From: DATBLQ01 sp036555325
GTDB lineage: Bacteria > Pseudomonadota > Alphaproteobacteria > Rhizobiales > Aestuariivirgaceae
DNA length: 64,000 nucleotides
NCBI GenBank assembly: GCA_036555325.1
Contig: DATBLQ010000052.1
Coordinates: 124,001 to 188,000 of the forward strand
Direction: 5' to 3'
The notes below the pieces were generated by a model. It had not been told where the DNA came from and searched no databases. It saw only the letters and a list, made by a program, of their open reading frames with translations. The translations under genes were made by a program, and so were the position numbers. Positions 34,303-43,761 of this stretch are shown here, one piece after another; the first letter of the stretch is position 1; each line of letters begins with the position of its first letter.

Positions 34303-35076
34303 TTGAAGAACCCTACCGATAACTCGCCGCAACTTGCTTCATCCTCATTTCGCTTGCCGGCGCTTGACCAGGATTTTCTGTTGGGGGATTCCACCCGCGG
34401 CGTGCGCTTCATGCTCGAATATGCCAAGGCCGAGGAAATATTGCGCCATTGGCGAATCTGTTCGACCATCGTTGTCTTCGGCAGCGCGCGCATCACGCGC
34501 TCCTCGTCTTGGTACGAGACGGCACGCAGTTTTGCCTTCCTTGCGTCCGAAAAAGGCGGCGCCAAGGAGTTGCGCGACGGTTATCGTCACAATGTGATCG
34601 CAACCGGCGGCGGTCCTGGAATCATGGAGGCAGCAAACCGTGGTGCCTCCGAGGCGGGAGCACCCTCCATTGGCTTCAACATAACCATTCCACTCTTACA
34701 GGAGCCTAATGCCTTTACGACTCCCGATCTGACCTTTCAGTTTCACTACTTCGCCATGCGCAAGATGCACCTTGCCATGCGTGCCGCCGCCTTGATCGTC
34801 TTTCCCGGTGGCTTCGGCACTTTCGACGAGTTATTCGAGATCTTGACCCTTCGCCAAACGGGCAAGATGCCCGATATCCCCATCGTCCTTGTCGACCGCG
34901 AATATTGGACGCAGGTATTGAACTTTGACGAACTGCTCCGGCGCGGCATGATCGCCGCTCACGATCTTAAGCTTTTCAGCTTCGCTGAAACTCCCGACGA
35001 AATCTGGAGCACCGTCAGCGCCTCCGGTCTCAAGGTTCATGTCAAATGGCGACGGAACGATGCCGTCCAGCTATGA
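34303..35076 (+). CDS. LOG-family protein (nucleoside 5'-monophosphate phosphoribohydrolase-like)
   Basis: About 257 residues with the Rossmann-like LOG/TIGR00730 fold. GGGPGIMEAANRG and the signature PGGFGTFDELFE are intact. Characterised members hydrolyse AMP or cytokinin nucleotides to base and ribose 5-phosphate. The N-terminal tail is longer than in short LOG proteins, and bacterial long forms of this kind include nucleotide nucleosidases. The start is uncertain: TTG 34303 is used, since the longer frame from 34201 overlaps the RlmD end. It directly precedes the nucleoside-uptake operon and could recycle nucleotides. Confidence 0.75.
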   Translation: MKNPTDNSPQLASSSFRLPALDQDFLLGDSTRGVRFMLEYAKAEEILRHWRICSTIVVFGSARITRSSSWYETARSFAFLASEKGGAKELRDGYRHNVIATGGGPGIMEAANRGASEAGAPSIGFNITIPLLQEPNAFTTPDLTFQFHYFAMRKMHLAMRAAALIVFPGGFGTFDELFEILTLRQTGKMPDIPIVLVDREYWTQVLNFDELLRRGMIAAHDLKLFSFAETPDEIWSTVSASGLKVHVKWRRNDAVQL

Positions 35077-35221
35077 CTTGAGGCAGCTCGGCCATAAAAA
35101 TGCTGGCGAGTTGACAATGCTGAGCCGGTGTCGTGAAGTCGCCGAAAGGCCGCGAAATCGGGCCTCACGCCTGAAGCTCGACCATCCGCGACCCGTCCTT
35201 TCGCATCCAGGGAGAAAATGC

Positions 35222-36217
35222 ATGTTTATCAGGCTCCTTTCATGGGCAGCGGTCATGGTCGCAACGGCAGCCGCCAGCCTAGCTGCCGAGATTAGCCCCG
35301 CCATCGTTTATGATCTCGGTGGCAAATTCGACAAATCCTTCAACGAAGGGGTCTACAACGGAGCCGAACAGTTCAAGAAAGACACCGGCATCGAGTACCG
35401 CGATTTCGAAATTCAAAATGACAGTCAGCGCGAGCAGGCGCTTCGCAATTTCGCCAAACGCGGTAACAATCCGATCGTTGCTGTCGGCTTCTCCCAGGCC
35501 CAGGCCGTTGAGAAAGTTGCCGAGGAATTTCCCCAAACCCAATTTGCGATCATCGACATGGTGGTCGACAAACCGAATGTCGCTTCAATAGTGTTCAAGG
35601 AGCATGAGGGAAGTTATCTTGTCGGCATTCTCGCCGCCATGGCCTCGAAGACGGGCAAAGTTGGTTTTGTCGGTGGCATGGACATCCCTCTCATTCGCAA
35701 ATTCGCCTGTGGCTATGTCGGCGGTGTGAAATCGGTTAAGGCCGACGACGAAGTATTCCAAAACATGACCGGCACGACGGGCGCTGCCTGGAACGATCCT
35801 GTGAAGGGTGGCGAGCTTGCCAAGTCTCAATTCGATCGCGGCGCCGATGTCGTCTACCACGCAGCCGGCGGCACCGGCCTCGGTGTTCTGCAGGCAGCTG
35901 CCGATTCCAAGAAGCTCGGTATCGGTGTCGATTCCAATCAAAACCACCTTTTTCCCGGATTCGTCCTTACCTCCATGCTGAAGCGGGTGGACACTGCCAC
36001 CTACAAGGTCTTTGAGGCATCGAAGAACGACAGCTTTAAGCCGGGCGTGCAGGTACTCGGCCTTGCGGAAGGAGGTGTCGGCTGGGCCCTCGATGACAAC
36101 AATAAGTCGCTCATCACTCCCGAGATGATGGACGCCGTCAAAAAGGCCGAGGAGGACATCAAATCGGGAGCGATTAAGGTTCACGACTACATGGCGGACT
36201 CTTCTTGTCCTTACTAA
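35222..36217 (+). CDS. BMP-family nucleoside-binding lipoprotein/periplasmic protein
   Basis: A 331-residue binding protein of the Med/BMP (PnrA-like) family, which bind purine and pyrimidine nucleosides. Signal peptide LLSWAAVMVATAAASLAAE lacks a lipobox Cys, so it is soluble. AIVYDLGGKFDKSFNEGVYNG, DMVVDKPNVASIVFKEHEGS and VGFVGGMDIPLIRKF are typical. ATG 35222 follows AGGGAG; the frame to 35039 overlaps the LOG gene. It heads a BMP-ABC-nucleoside salvage operon. Confidence 0.92.
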   Translation: MFIRLLSWAAVMVATAAASLAAEISPAIVYDLGGKFDKSFNEGVYNGAEQFKKDTGIEYRDFEIQNDSQREQALRNFAKRGNNPIVAVGFSQAQAVEKVAEEFPQTQFAIIDMVVDKPNVASIVFKEHEGSYLVGILAAMASKTGKVGFVGGMDIPLIRKFACGYVGGVKSVKADDEVFQNMTGTTGAAWNDPVKGGELAKSQFDRGADVVYHAAGGTGLGVLQAAADSKKLGIGVDSNQNHLFPGFVLTSMLKRVDTATYKVFEASKNDSFKPGVQVLGLAEGGVGWALDDNNKSLITPEMMDAVKKAEEDIKSGAIKVHDYMADSSCPY

Positions 36218-36226
36218 CCCTGCCGC

Positions 36227-37765
36227 ATGAAACCCGACGATATCCTTACAGCCGCCGTCGAGCTGCAGGGCATTGACAAATATTTCGGGAGCGTTCACGC
36301 GAACCGCGCCGTCTCCTTGCGCGTTCAGCGTGGGACGATTCATGGCATCGTGGGAGAGAACGGTGCCGGCAAATCGACCCTCATGTCGATACTTTATGGT
36401 TTCTACCGCGCTGATGCCGGTGAGATAATTATTGGCGGCAAGTCCGTCGCAATTCGCTCGCCGGCAGAGGCAATCGCTCTTGGCATCGGTATGGTTCATC
36501 AGCATTTCATGCTGGTCGAAAACTTCACCGTGCTGGAAAATGTGGTACTCGGCGCCGAGGGCGGCCAGGTGCTAAACCGCGGTTTTGATGCAGCCCGGCA
36601 AAGTCTCGAACGGCTGAAACACGACTACGGGTTGGATGTCCCGATAGATAGTCTCATTTCTGATTTGCCGGTGGGGCTGCAGCAGCGCGTCGAAATTCTC
36701 AAAGCTCTTTATCGCAACGCCGAGGTTCTCATACTTGATGAGCCGACAGGCGTTCTCACCCCCAAGGAAGCTGACCACCTCTTCAACGTGCTCCGCAAAC
36801 TGCGCTCCGAAGGCAAGACCGTGATTCTCATCACCCACAAGCTTCGTGAAATAATGGCCGTGACCGACGTTGTTTCAGTCATGCGTAAGGGCAGTGTTGT
36901 GGACACGTTGGAAACACGCCACACAACTCCTTCAAGGCTTGCCGAGCTCATGGTGGGTCGAAGCGTCAAGCTTGAGGTCGAAAAAAAGCGGCGCCAAGCC
37001 GGCCTGCCCATCCTCGAAGTGCGCAATCTGTCGTATCGCGATCAATCCGGCGTTGACCGATTGAAGGACATTAGCTTTGCCGTCCGCGAAGGCGAGATCG
37101 TCGGCATTGCCGGTGTCGCCGGGAATGGCCAGAGCGAGTTGCTGGCCGTTCTCTCTGGAATGAATGAACCTTCCGGAGGCGAGATTCTTCTTCGCGGCAA
37201 GCCGCTGGACAGGGCGGGCTACAACGCCCGTCTCGTGCGCAGTCTGGCCGTTGCGCACGTTCCCGAGGATCGCCAGCGGATTGGCCTCGTTATGCCTTTT
37301 ATAGCCTGCGAAAACACCATTCTAGGCTATCACGAGGATCCAAAATTCGGTCGGGGATTCTTGAACCGTACGGCAGTCTTCGAGGATGCGGCGCAAAAAA
37401 TGCGCGCCTATGACGTTCGCCCGTGCGATCCTTCCCTTCGCGCTTCGCTGTTTTCCGGCGGCAATCAGCAGAAACTCGTCCTCGCCAGAGAAATCGAACA
37501 CTCGCCGGATCTTTTGATCGTGGGCCAGCCCACTCGCGGGGTTGACATCGGAGCGATTGAATTCATCCATCGTCGTCTTCTCGACTTGCGCGATCAAGGC
37601 AAGGGCATTCTGCTGGTCTCCGTGGAACTCGATGAGATCCGCAGCCTGTCCGACCGAATTCTGGTTATGTTCGCCGGATCGATCGCCGGCGAATGTGCGC
37701 CCACCGTCCCCGAGACCGAAATTGGTCTGCTGATGGCCGGCATCGTGCATGAGAAAGCTGCATGA
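36227..37765 (+). CDS. nucleoside ABC transporter ATP-binding protein (two fused ABC domains)
   Basis: A 512-residue double ATPase. The first domain has Walker A GENGAGKST, signature-like LPVGLQQRVEILKAL and Walker B LILDEPTGVLTP. The second has GVAGNGQSEL and FSGGNQQKLVLAREI with LIVGQPTRGVDIG. This is the NupA/RbsA/YufO form used with BMP binding proteins. The second Walker A is degenerate, as is normal for this family. It starts 9 bases after the BMP gene stop and overlaps the next permease (ATGA). Confidence 0.92.
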   Translation: MKPDDILTAAVELQGIDKYFGSVHANRAVSLRVQRGTIHGIVGENGAGKSTLMSILYGFYRADAGEIIIGGKSVAIRSPAEAIALGIGMVHQHFMLVENFTVLENVVLGAEGGQVLNRGFDAARQSLERLKHDYGLDVPIDSLISDLPVGLQQRVEILKALYRNAEVLILDEPTGVLTPKEADHLFNVLRKLRSEGKTVILITHKLREIMAVTDVVSVMRKGSVVDTLETRHTTPSRLAELMVGRSVKLEVEKKRRQAGLPILEVRNLSYRDQSGVDRLKDISFAVREGEIVGIAGVAGNGQSELLAVLSGMNEPSGGEILLRGKPLDRAGYNARLVRSLAVAHVPEDRQRIGLVMPFIACENTILGYHEDPKFGRGFLNRTAVFEDAAQKMRAYDVRPCDPSLRASLFSGGNQQKLVLAREIEHSPDLLIVGQPTRGVDIGAIEFIHRRLLDLRDQGKGILLVSVELDEIRSLSDRILVMFAGSIAGECAPTVPETEIGLLMAGIVHEKAA

Positions 37766-38874
37766 GGCAGGCAGGCCAGCTACCGTGGTGGGCGAACCTG
37801 CTTCTCATCCCTGCCCTCAATCTCCTTGCGGCCTTCGCGGTTTCCGGCCTTCTGCTTTTCGCTATCGGCGAAAACCCGTTCCGCTCCGCCGCCATCATCG
37901 TTGAGGGCGCATTTTTCTATGGGGAAGGTGTGGGCTACACCTTGTTCTATGCCACCAATTTCATTTTCACCGGCCTGGCCTTCGCCATCGCCTATCACGC
38001 CGGCCTCTTTAACATCGGCGCCGAGGGGCAAGCATATGTTGCAGGGCTCGGCGTTGCTCTCGTTTGCCTGTCACTGGACTGGCTGCCCCGCCCGCTCATC
38101 ATCCTCATCGCGCTCATCGCCGCCGCAGCCTTTGGGGCGGCTTGGGCCTTGATCCCCGGCTATCTGCAGGCGAAGCGTGGAAGTCACATCGTGATTACCA
38201 CCATCATGTTCAACTTCATCGCTGCCGCGCTGATCGTCTATCTGCTGGTGAACCACCTCTCTCCCCCAGGTTCGATGCAGCCCGAGACCCGCAATTTCAT
38301 AGCCGCCGCGCGATTGCCTTTTCTCCACACAATCTTCGCCGAAATGGGCGTGGCGCTCCCGGCCTCGCCTCTCAACCTCTCCTTTCTGTGGGCGCTGATT
38401 TGTTGCGTGTTGTTTTACATTCTCGTCTGGCGCACCAAGCTTGGCTATGAACTGCGCACTCTCGGCGCAAATCTCCATGCCGCCGTGTATGGCGGCATGT
38501 CTCCTCCGCGCCTCATAATGATTGCCATGATGCTTTCAGGAGCGCTCGCCGGTTTCATGGCGCTCAACGAAATCATGGGCTCACAGCACCGGATGATCCT
38601 CGACTATACCTCGGGATACGGCTTTGTCGGCATTGCTGTAGCTCTCATGGGCCGCGCACATCCCTTGGGAATAATTTTTGCTGCGGTGCTTTTCGGCGCG
38701 CTCTATCAGGGTGGGGCCGAGCTGGCCTTCGAAAGCCCCAACATCACTCGCGACATGGTCGTCCTCATTCAAGGCCTGGTCATCATGATGGCGGGTGGAC
38801 TTGAGCATCTATTTAGGCCACATATTGAGCGCCTGTTGACTTCGCGCCGGCTCCAAGTTGCGCCGGCCCGGTAA
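37762..38874 (+). CDS. nucleoside ABC transporter permease (NupB/YufP type)
   Basis: A 370-residue membrane protein with 8-10 helices of the branched-chain/ribose permease superfamily. LFNIGAEGQAYVAGLG and GFVGIAVALMGRAHPLGII are typical of nucleoside permeases. The start overlaps the ATPase stop (ATGA). It pairs with the permease at 38880. Confidence 0.9.
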   Translation: MRQAGQLPWWANLLLIPALNLLAAFAVSGLLLFAIGENPFRSAAIIVEGAFFYGEGVGYTLFYATNFIFTGLAFAIAYHAGLFNIGAEGQAYVAGLGVALVCLSLDWLPRPLIILIALIAAAAFGAAWALIPGYLQAKRGSHIVITTIMFNFIAAALIVYLLVNHLSPPGSMQPETRNFIAAARLPFLHTIFAEMGVALPASPLNLSFLWALICCVLFYILVWRTKLGYELRTLGANLHAAVYGGMSPPRLIMIAMMLSGALAGFMALNEIMGSQHRMILDYTSGYGFVGIAVALMGRAHPLGIIFAAVLFGALYQGGAELAFESPNITRDMVVLIQGLVIMMAGGLEHLFRPHIERLLTSRRLQVAPAR

Positions 38875-38879
38875 TCGTC

Positions 38880-39851
38880 ATGGAGCTCATTCAGGCAATT
38901 TCCACCATCATCGACTCAGGCATCCGGCTGTCAGTGCCGCTGCTCTTCGCCTGTCTTGCCGGACTTTACGCCGAACGCGCCGGCGTATTCGATATCGGGC
39001 TAGAGGGCAAGATGCTCATCGCCGCCTTCGCTGCCGGCGCCGTCGCGGCGATAACTGGCTCACCCTGGCCGGGTCTTTTCGCCGCGATTCTTGCATCTGT
39101 TGCTTTTGCTTTGTTGCACGGGCTTGCCACGATTACTCATCGTGGCAACCAGATCGTTTCAGGCGTTGCCATAAACATCATGGCGGCCGGCCTGACCGCT
39201 CAGTTGGGCGTCACACTGTTCGAGCGGGGTGGCCAAACCCCCCAGCTCCCCCCTACTGCGCGTTTTTTGGAGAACGAGCTGCCGGGCGCCGATCTCGTGC
39301 GTGGTATTCCGATTATTGGCGATTTCTATTCCGAGATTATTTCCGGTCACAGCATTCTCGTCTATTTCGCTTTCCTCATGGTTCCCTTTACCTGGTGGGT
39401 CATCTATCGGACCCGATTCGGCTTGCGGCTCCGTGCCGTTGGTGAAAACCCCGCCGCCGCCGATACGGCCGGCGTTTCAGTGGAGTTTCAGCGCTATATG
39501 GCGGTGGTGTGTGGTGGTGTTCTCTGCGGCTTTGCCGGGAGCTACCTGTCCATTGCCCAGAGTTCGAGCTTCATTCGCGACATGACCGCCGGAAAGGGCT
39601 TTATCGCTCTCGCCGCATTGGTCTTCGCCAAGTGGCGACCCGTCCAGGCCATGGGAGCTTGTCTGCTTTTCGGCCTGCTTGATGCGCTGACGATCAGGCT
39701 GCAAGGCACTCCGCTCCCGGGTGTGGGCGTTCTGCCGGTGCAATTGATGCATGCCGTACCTTACATTCTCACCGTTGCGCTGCTTGCAGGGTTCATCGGC
39801 CGTGCCATACCTCCCAAGGCTGGCGGTATACCCTACGTCAAGGAACACTGA
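38880..39851 (+). CDS. nucleoside ABC transporter permease (NupC/YufQ type)
   Basis: A 323-residue partner permease with GVFDIGLEGKMLIAAFAAGA, SGVAINIMAAGLTAQLG and GRGFIALAALVFAKW-like (GKGFIALAALVFAKWRP) segments typical of the second subunit. It starts 5 bases after the first permease. Its TGA shares a base with the cytidine deaminase ATG, coupling transport to salvage. Confidence 0.9.
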   Translation: MELIQAISTIIDSGIRLSVPLLFACLAGLYAERAGVFDIGLEGKMLIAAFAAGAVAAITGSPWPGLFAAILASVAFALLHGLATITHRGNQIVSGVAINIMAAGLTAQLGVTLFERGGQTPQLPPTARFLENELPGADLVRGIPIIGDFYSEIISGHSILVYFAFLMVPFTWWVIYRTRFGLRLRAVGENPAAADTAGVSVEFQRYMAVVCGGVLCGFAGSYLSIAQSSSFIRDMTAGKGFIALAALVFAKWRPVQAMGACLLFGLLDALTIRLQGTPLPGVGVLPVQLMHAVPYILTVALLAGFIGRAIPPKAGGIPYVKEH

Positions 39852-40258
39852 TGATGCCCAACGATCTGATCGATGCGGCGCTCGATGCCAGGAAGCATGC
39901 CTACGCTCCTTACTCCAATTTCCAGGTTGGCGCTGCTCTACGGGATGAGACCGGCCGAATTCACGCAGGCTGCAATGTGGAAAACGCCGCGTTTCCGCAA
40001 GGGGTGTGCGCAGAGGCCGCCGCCCTGTCGGCGATGGTGCTAGCAGGTGGCCTGAGATGTGTTGAGATGGCAATTGTCGGGGGCGGAGATAGCCTCATCA
40101 CTCCATGCGGCGGCTGCCGCCAGAAACTGCGCGAGTTCGCCACCGACGATATGACCATTCATGCGTGCGACGAGACGGGCGTGCTGAAGCGGACGTTCAT
40201 GCTGGGTGAGCTTCTTCCGTTTGCCTTTAGTCCAACTCACCTTGGTCCAAGCGCATGA
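39851..40258 (+). CDS. cdd: cytidine deaminase
   Basis: A 135-residue zinc enzyme that turns cytidine or deoxycytidine into uridine or deoxyuridine. The core CNVENAAFPQGVCAEAAAL (zinc Cys/Glu) and the second zinc motif PCGGCRQ are intact, and the N-terminal APYSNFQVGAAL is typical of the short homotetrameric class. Two ATGs (39851, 39854) are possible starts. The end overlaps the next gene (ATGA). Confidence 0.95.
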   Translation: MMPNDLIDAALDARKHAYAPYSNFQVGAALRDETGRIHAGCNVENAAFPQGVCAEAAALSAMVLAGGLRCVEMAIVGGGDSLITPCGGCRQKLREFATDDMTIHACDETGVLKRTFMLGELLPFAFSPTHLGPSA

Positions 40259-41067
40259 CCGCCGCAAAAAAAACGATCTCGGCGCTCAGGAAACATTTGG
40301 GGTCGAGACGCCCCGCAGTTGCGATCGTCCTTGGTTCGAGTCTTGGTAAGCTGAGCACCGCGGTGGAAAATCCCTTGACTGTCCCTTTCGCCAAGATCCC
40401 AGGTTTTCCCAGGCCGAACGTTTCGGGCCATGCGGGAACGCTTATTTCCGGAACGATTGGCGAGAATCCAATAGTGCTCGTCAGTGGTCGGGTTCACGCC
40501 TATGAAAAAGGCAATGCCGCAGCCATGCGACCCATTATCGAATCGCTGGCCCTGCTTGGTGTCCACACGCTCATTCTGCTGAATGCTGCCGGTTCCCTCA
40601 TGGCAAATACACCGCCCGGCCGCCTTATGTTGATCACCGACCACATCAATTTCTCTGGCATGAATCCCTTGATCGGCGAAAAGGGGGATGAGCGTTTTGT
40701 GTCGCTGACTAATGCCTATGATCGTTCTCTGGCCGATGCCATAAGACGCGCCGCGAAGGCTGAAGCCATTGATCTTGCCGAAGGAACGTACGTTTGGTTC
40801 TCCGGTCCGTCCTTTGAAACTCCGGCGGAGATCCGCGCAGCGCGGACTCTCGGAGCCGATGCCGTCGGGATGTCGACCGTCCCGGAAGTGATCATCGCCC
40901 GGCGATTCAATCTGAAGGTTGCCGCCGTATCGGTGATCACCAACTACGCCGCCGGTATCCAGGCCTCATCGCCAAGCCATGCGCAGACCAAGCGAGAAGG
41001 CGAAGCAGCTGCCGACGATGTGTTACGGTTGATCGTCTCACTTTTGGATGAGCGACTGGATGGTTGA
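40255..41067 (+). CDS. purine nucleoside phosphorylase (trimeric type)
   Basis: A 270-residue enzyme that phosphorolyses inosine and guanosine to base and ribose 1-phosphate. Seen are the phosphate-binding GSSLG, SGHAGTL, the GRVHAYE segment, LLNAAGSLM, and FSGPSFETPAEIRAARTLGA with GMSTVPEVI. These place it in the PNP/MTAP trimeric class (PunA/XapA-like). The base-binding Asn is in SVITNYAAG. It is in the middle of a deo-like salvage operon. Confidence 0.92.
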   Translation: MTAAKKTISALRKHLGSRRPAVAIVLGSSLGKLSTAVENPLTVPFAKIPGFPRPNVSGHAGTLISGTIGENPIVLVSGRVHAYEKGNAAAMRPIIESLALLGVHTLILLNAAGSLMANTPPGRLMLITDHINFSGMNPLIGEKGDERFVSLTNAYDRSLADAIRRAAKAEAIDLAEGTYVWFSGPSFETPAEIRAARTLGADAVGMSTVPEVIIARRFNLKVAAVSVITNYAAGIQASSPSHAQTKREGEAAADDVLRLIVSLLDERLDG

Positions 41068-41118
41068 GTGTTGCCTCGCTTGCATCTCGATTATCCAACG
41101 CCCCAGTGACGGTTGACC

Positions 41119-42429
41119 GTGCTGCCTCAAGAGATCATTCGAAAGAAGCGCGACGGCCAAATGCTGTCTCGCCAGGAAATCTCGCAGCTGGTTGACGGCC
41201 TGAGCCGCGGAAGTCTGAGCGACAGTCAGGCCGCAGCGTTCGCCATGGCGGTATTTTTTCGCGGCATGACCGAAAGTGAATGTGTTGCGTTGACCACTGC
41301 GATGCGAGATTCAGGAACTGTCTTGTCTTGGCCAAGGTCGGACTTTCCAGGACCTGTAGTCGACAAACATTCAACTGGCGGGATTGGAGACAATGTTTCT
41401 TTGATGCTTGCTCCCATGCTCGCCGCGACCGGCGCTTATGTGCCGATGATATCAGGTCGCGCTCTCGGCCATACTGGCGGCACACTCGACAAGCTCGAAT
41501 CGATTCCGGGCTATGCGACAGCGCCCGATCTTGCGCGCTTTCGCCAGACCGTGAAGAGCGCCGGTTGCGCCATCATCGGTCAGACCGACGAGCTTGCGCC
41601 GGCTGACCGCCGGCTGTACGCAATCCGAGACATAACCGCGACGGTAGAATCGATCCCCTTGATCACGGCTTCAATTCTATCGAAGAAACTGGCCGCCGGT
41701 CTGGACTCGCTTGTCCTCGACGTGAAACTGGGCTCCGGTGCTTTCATGAAAACAATCGCCGAAGCCCGAGAGCTTGCCGGCGCGCTGGTCGGTGTCGGAA
41801 AGGGAGCTGGTCTCAACATATCGGCGCTCATTACCGATATGGATGAGCCCCTCGCGCCCACCGCCGGCAACGCTTTGGAGGTGATGAACGCCGTGAGCTA
41901 CCTCAAGGGAGATCGCCAGTCGCGCCTCAACGAAATCGTTTTGGCTCTTGGCGAAGAACTTTTGTTTCTGTCACATGTTGCCCCCTCTAGCCAAAACGCT
42001 CGAAAGATGCTTGATGCGGCCATTGCGACTGGCAAAGCTGCCGAGCATTTTGCGCGTATGGTGGCAATTCTCGGCGGTCCCCACGACTTTATCGACCAGC
42101 CGGAGGCCTACTTGCCGGTTGCGCCGATCCTCAGACCTGTGGCAGCCCGTGAGCAAGGAACGGTTGCATCAATAGATACCCGGCTCTTGGGCCTTTCCGT
42201 GATCGTTCTTGGCGGAGGCAGATCAACGCCCGATCAGCCGATCGATCACGCCGTGGGCTTGTCCGATCTTGCCCCGCGCGGCGCCGAGCTGTCGAGGGGT
42301 GAGCCGCTGGCGATGCTGCATGCCCGCGATCCTTCGTCCGCCGAAACCGCCGAGCAAATGGTGCTCGCGGCCTATCGGCTTGGGGCCGCTACCGAAGCCG
42401 GTCCAGTCATCCGTGAACGGATTGGTTGA
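41119..42429 (+). CDS. deoA: thymidine phosphorylase
   Basis: A 436-residue enzyme that converts thymidine or deoxyuridine to base plus 2-deoxyribose 1-phosphate. The family signature DKHSTGGIGDNVSLMLAPML, HTGGTLDKLESIPGY, LDVKLGSGAFM and ALITDMDEPLAPTAGN are all present, and the total length equals E. coli DeoA. GTG 41119 gives the family-like start (V)LPQEIIRKKRDG; TTG 41113 two codons earlier is equally open, and neither has a strong ribosome-binding site. A 51-base gap separates it from the purine gene. Confidence 0.94.
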   Translation: MLPQEIIRKKRDGQMLSRQEISQLVDGLSRGSLSDSQAAAFAMAVFFRGMTESECVALTTAMRDSGTVLSWPRSDFPGPVVDKHSTGGIGDNVSLMLAPMLAATGAYVPMISGRALGHTGGTLDKLESIPGYATAPDLARFRQTVKSAGCAIIGQTDELAPADRRLYAIRDITATVESIPLITASILSKKLAAGLDSLVLDVKLGSGAFMKTIAEARELAGALVGVGKGAGLNISALITDMDEPLAPTAGNALEVMNAVSYLKGDRQSRLNEIVLALGEELLFLSHVAPSSQNARKMLDAAIATGKAAEHFARMVAILGGPHDFIDQPEAYLPVAPILRPVAAREQGTVASIDTRLLGLSVIVLGGGRSTPDQPIDHAVGLSDLAPRGAELSRGEPLAMLHARDPSSAETAEQMVLAAYRLGAATEAGPVIRERIG

Positions 42430-42434
42430 CGGCC

Positions 42435-43616
42435 ATGTCGCGCGCGGCTCTCCTGGTGATGGATTCGTTTGGCATTGGCGGCGCTCCCGATGCCGCCGCC
42501 TTTGGTGATGCAGGCGCCAATACCTTCGGTCACATCGCCCAAAACTGTTCGCCTCATATTCCGTTCTTGCTTGCTTTAGGAGTTGCACATGCTTGCGAGG
42601 CCGCAAGCGGGCTGCGCACCGGCCTCTCTCGGCCGAATCGCTTATCCGGCCAGTGGGGCTACGCGGTTGAGACCTCACGCGGCAAGGACACCCCCTCCGG
42701 CCACTGGGAAATTGCCGGTGTGCCGGTCTCCTTCGACTGGGGCTATTTCCCCAATACCATTCCTTGTTTTCCCTCTCATTTTACCAATTCGCTGATCAAG
42801 CGCTGCACCCTCCCTGGCCTTCTAGGCAACAAACACGCGTCCGGCACCGATATTGTCGGCGAGCTCGGCGAAAAGCACCTGCAGACGGGAGAACCGATCA
42901 TCTATACGTCCGTTGATTCCGTCATTCAGATCGCGGCTCACGAGCAGGCTTTTGGCCTAGAGCGGCTCTACCATATATGTGCAATTGCCCGCGAGTTGGC
43001 CGACCCCCTCAATATTGGCCGTGTCATAGCTCGTCCATTCCTCGGAGCCTCTTCGAAAGATTTTCATCGCACCCCCAACCGCCGTGACTTTGCCGTACCG
43101 CCGCCGCAGCCAACCCTGCTCGACCATGCAACGGCTGCCGGTCGCGATGTCATTTCGCTAGGTAAGATCGGCGATATCTTCGCTCATCGCGGAACCGGTC
43201 GAATTGTCAAGGCCGCCGGCAACGACGCATTGTTCGATGCGATGCTTAAGGCTCAAGGTGAACTGCTCGACGGCGGCCTGCTTTTCGCCAACTTCGTCGA
43301 TTTCGACACCGACTATGGTCATCGCCGCGATGTTCAAGGCTACGCTTCGGCTCTTGAGCGTTTCGACCGCCGCCTGCCAGAGCTGCAAGCTGCTTTGGAC
43401 AGCGACGATCTGGTCATCATCACCGGCGATCACGGTTGTGACCCGACCTGGCGCGGCACCGATCACACCCGTGAATGCGTGCCCATCTTGGCGTTCGGCC
43501 CGCGCCTCGCTCCGAAGGAAATCGGCAAGCGATCGACTTTTGCCGATATCGGCCAAACCTTGGCCAGCCACCTTGGCCTTGAGCCCCTTGCCCATGGAAG
43601 GGCATGGAATCTCTGA
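42435..43616 (+). CDS. deoB: phosphopentomutase
   Basis: A 393-residue metalloenzyme of the alkaline phosphatase superfamily that interconverts ribose 1-phosphate and ribose 5-phosphate (and the deoxy forms). The metal/phosphorylation motifs are VMDSFGIGGAPDA, KDTPSGHWEIAG with the phosphorylated Thr, DTDYGHRRD and TGDHGCDPTWRGTDHTRE. ATG 42435 lies 5 bases after the deoA stop. It completes nucleoside-to-pentose-phosphate conversion; deoC (deoxyribose-phosphate aldolase) is not in the window. Confidence 0.94.
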   Translation: MSRAALLVMDSFGIGGAPDAAAFGDAGANTFGHIAQNCSPHIPFLLALGVAHACEAASGLRTGLSRPNRLSGQWGYAVETSRGKDTPSGHWEIAGVPVSFDWGYFPNTIPCFPSHFTNSLIKRCTLPGLLGNKHASGTDIVGELGEKHLQTGEPIIYTSVDSVIQIAAHEQAFGLERLYHICAIARELADPLNIGRVIARPFLGASSKDFHRTPNRRDFAVPPPQPTLLDHATAAGRDVISLGKIGDIFAHRGTGRIVKAAGNDALFDAMLKAQGELLDGGLLFANFVDFDTDYGHRRDVQGYASALERFDRRLPELQAALDSDDLVIITGDHGCDPTWRGTDHTRECVPILAFGPRLAPKEIGKRSTFADIGQTLASHLGLEPLAHGRAWNL

Positions 43617-43621
43617 GAGGA

Positions 43622-43646
43622 CACGCCACCCTGAGAGGGGGGCGTG
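43622..43646. other. strong hairpin without T-run between deoB and preA
   Basis: CACGCC pairs with GGCGTG and CCCT with AGGG around a GAG loop (one A/G mismatch), beginning 5 bases past the deoB stop. No T-rich tail follows on either strand. It could protect the 3' end of the nucleoside operon RNA or be a Rho-linked stop. Confidence 0.5.
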
Positions 43647-43761
43647 GATCTCGAGTATCGATCCGTACATGGATGAAGACTAGGGCAAGCCCCGCGCCAG
43701 GGCGCTCCCTTCCCCGATCCGCTTTGCCAGCGCAGGAAGAGCCTCATCTACCCGCTGAAAC

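Noticed and set aside
35111..35140. TTGACA-like -35 before the BMP gene
   Set aside because: No acceptable -10 box at 16-18 bases spacing; kept only as a note.
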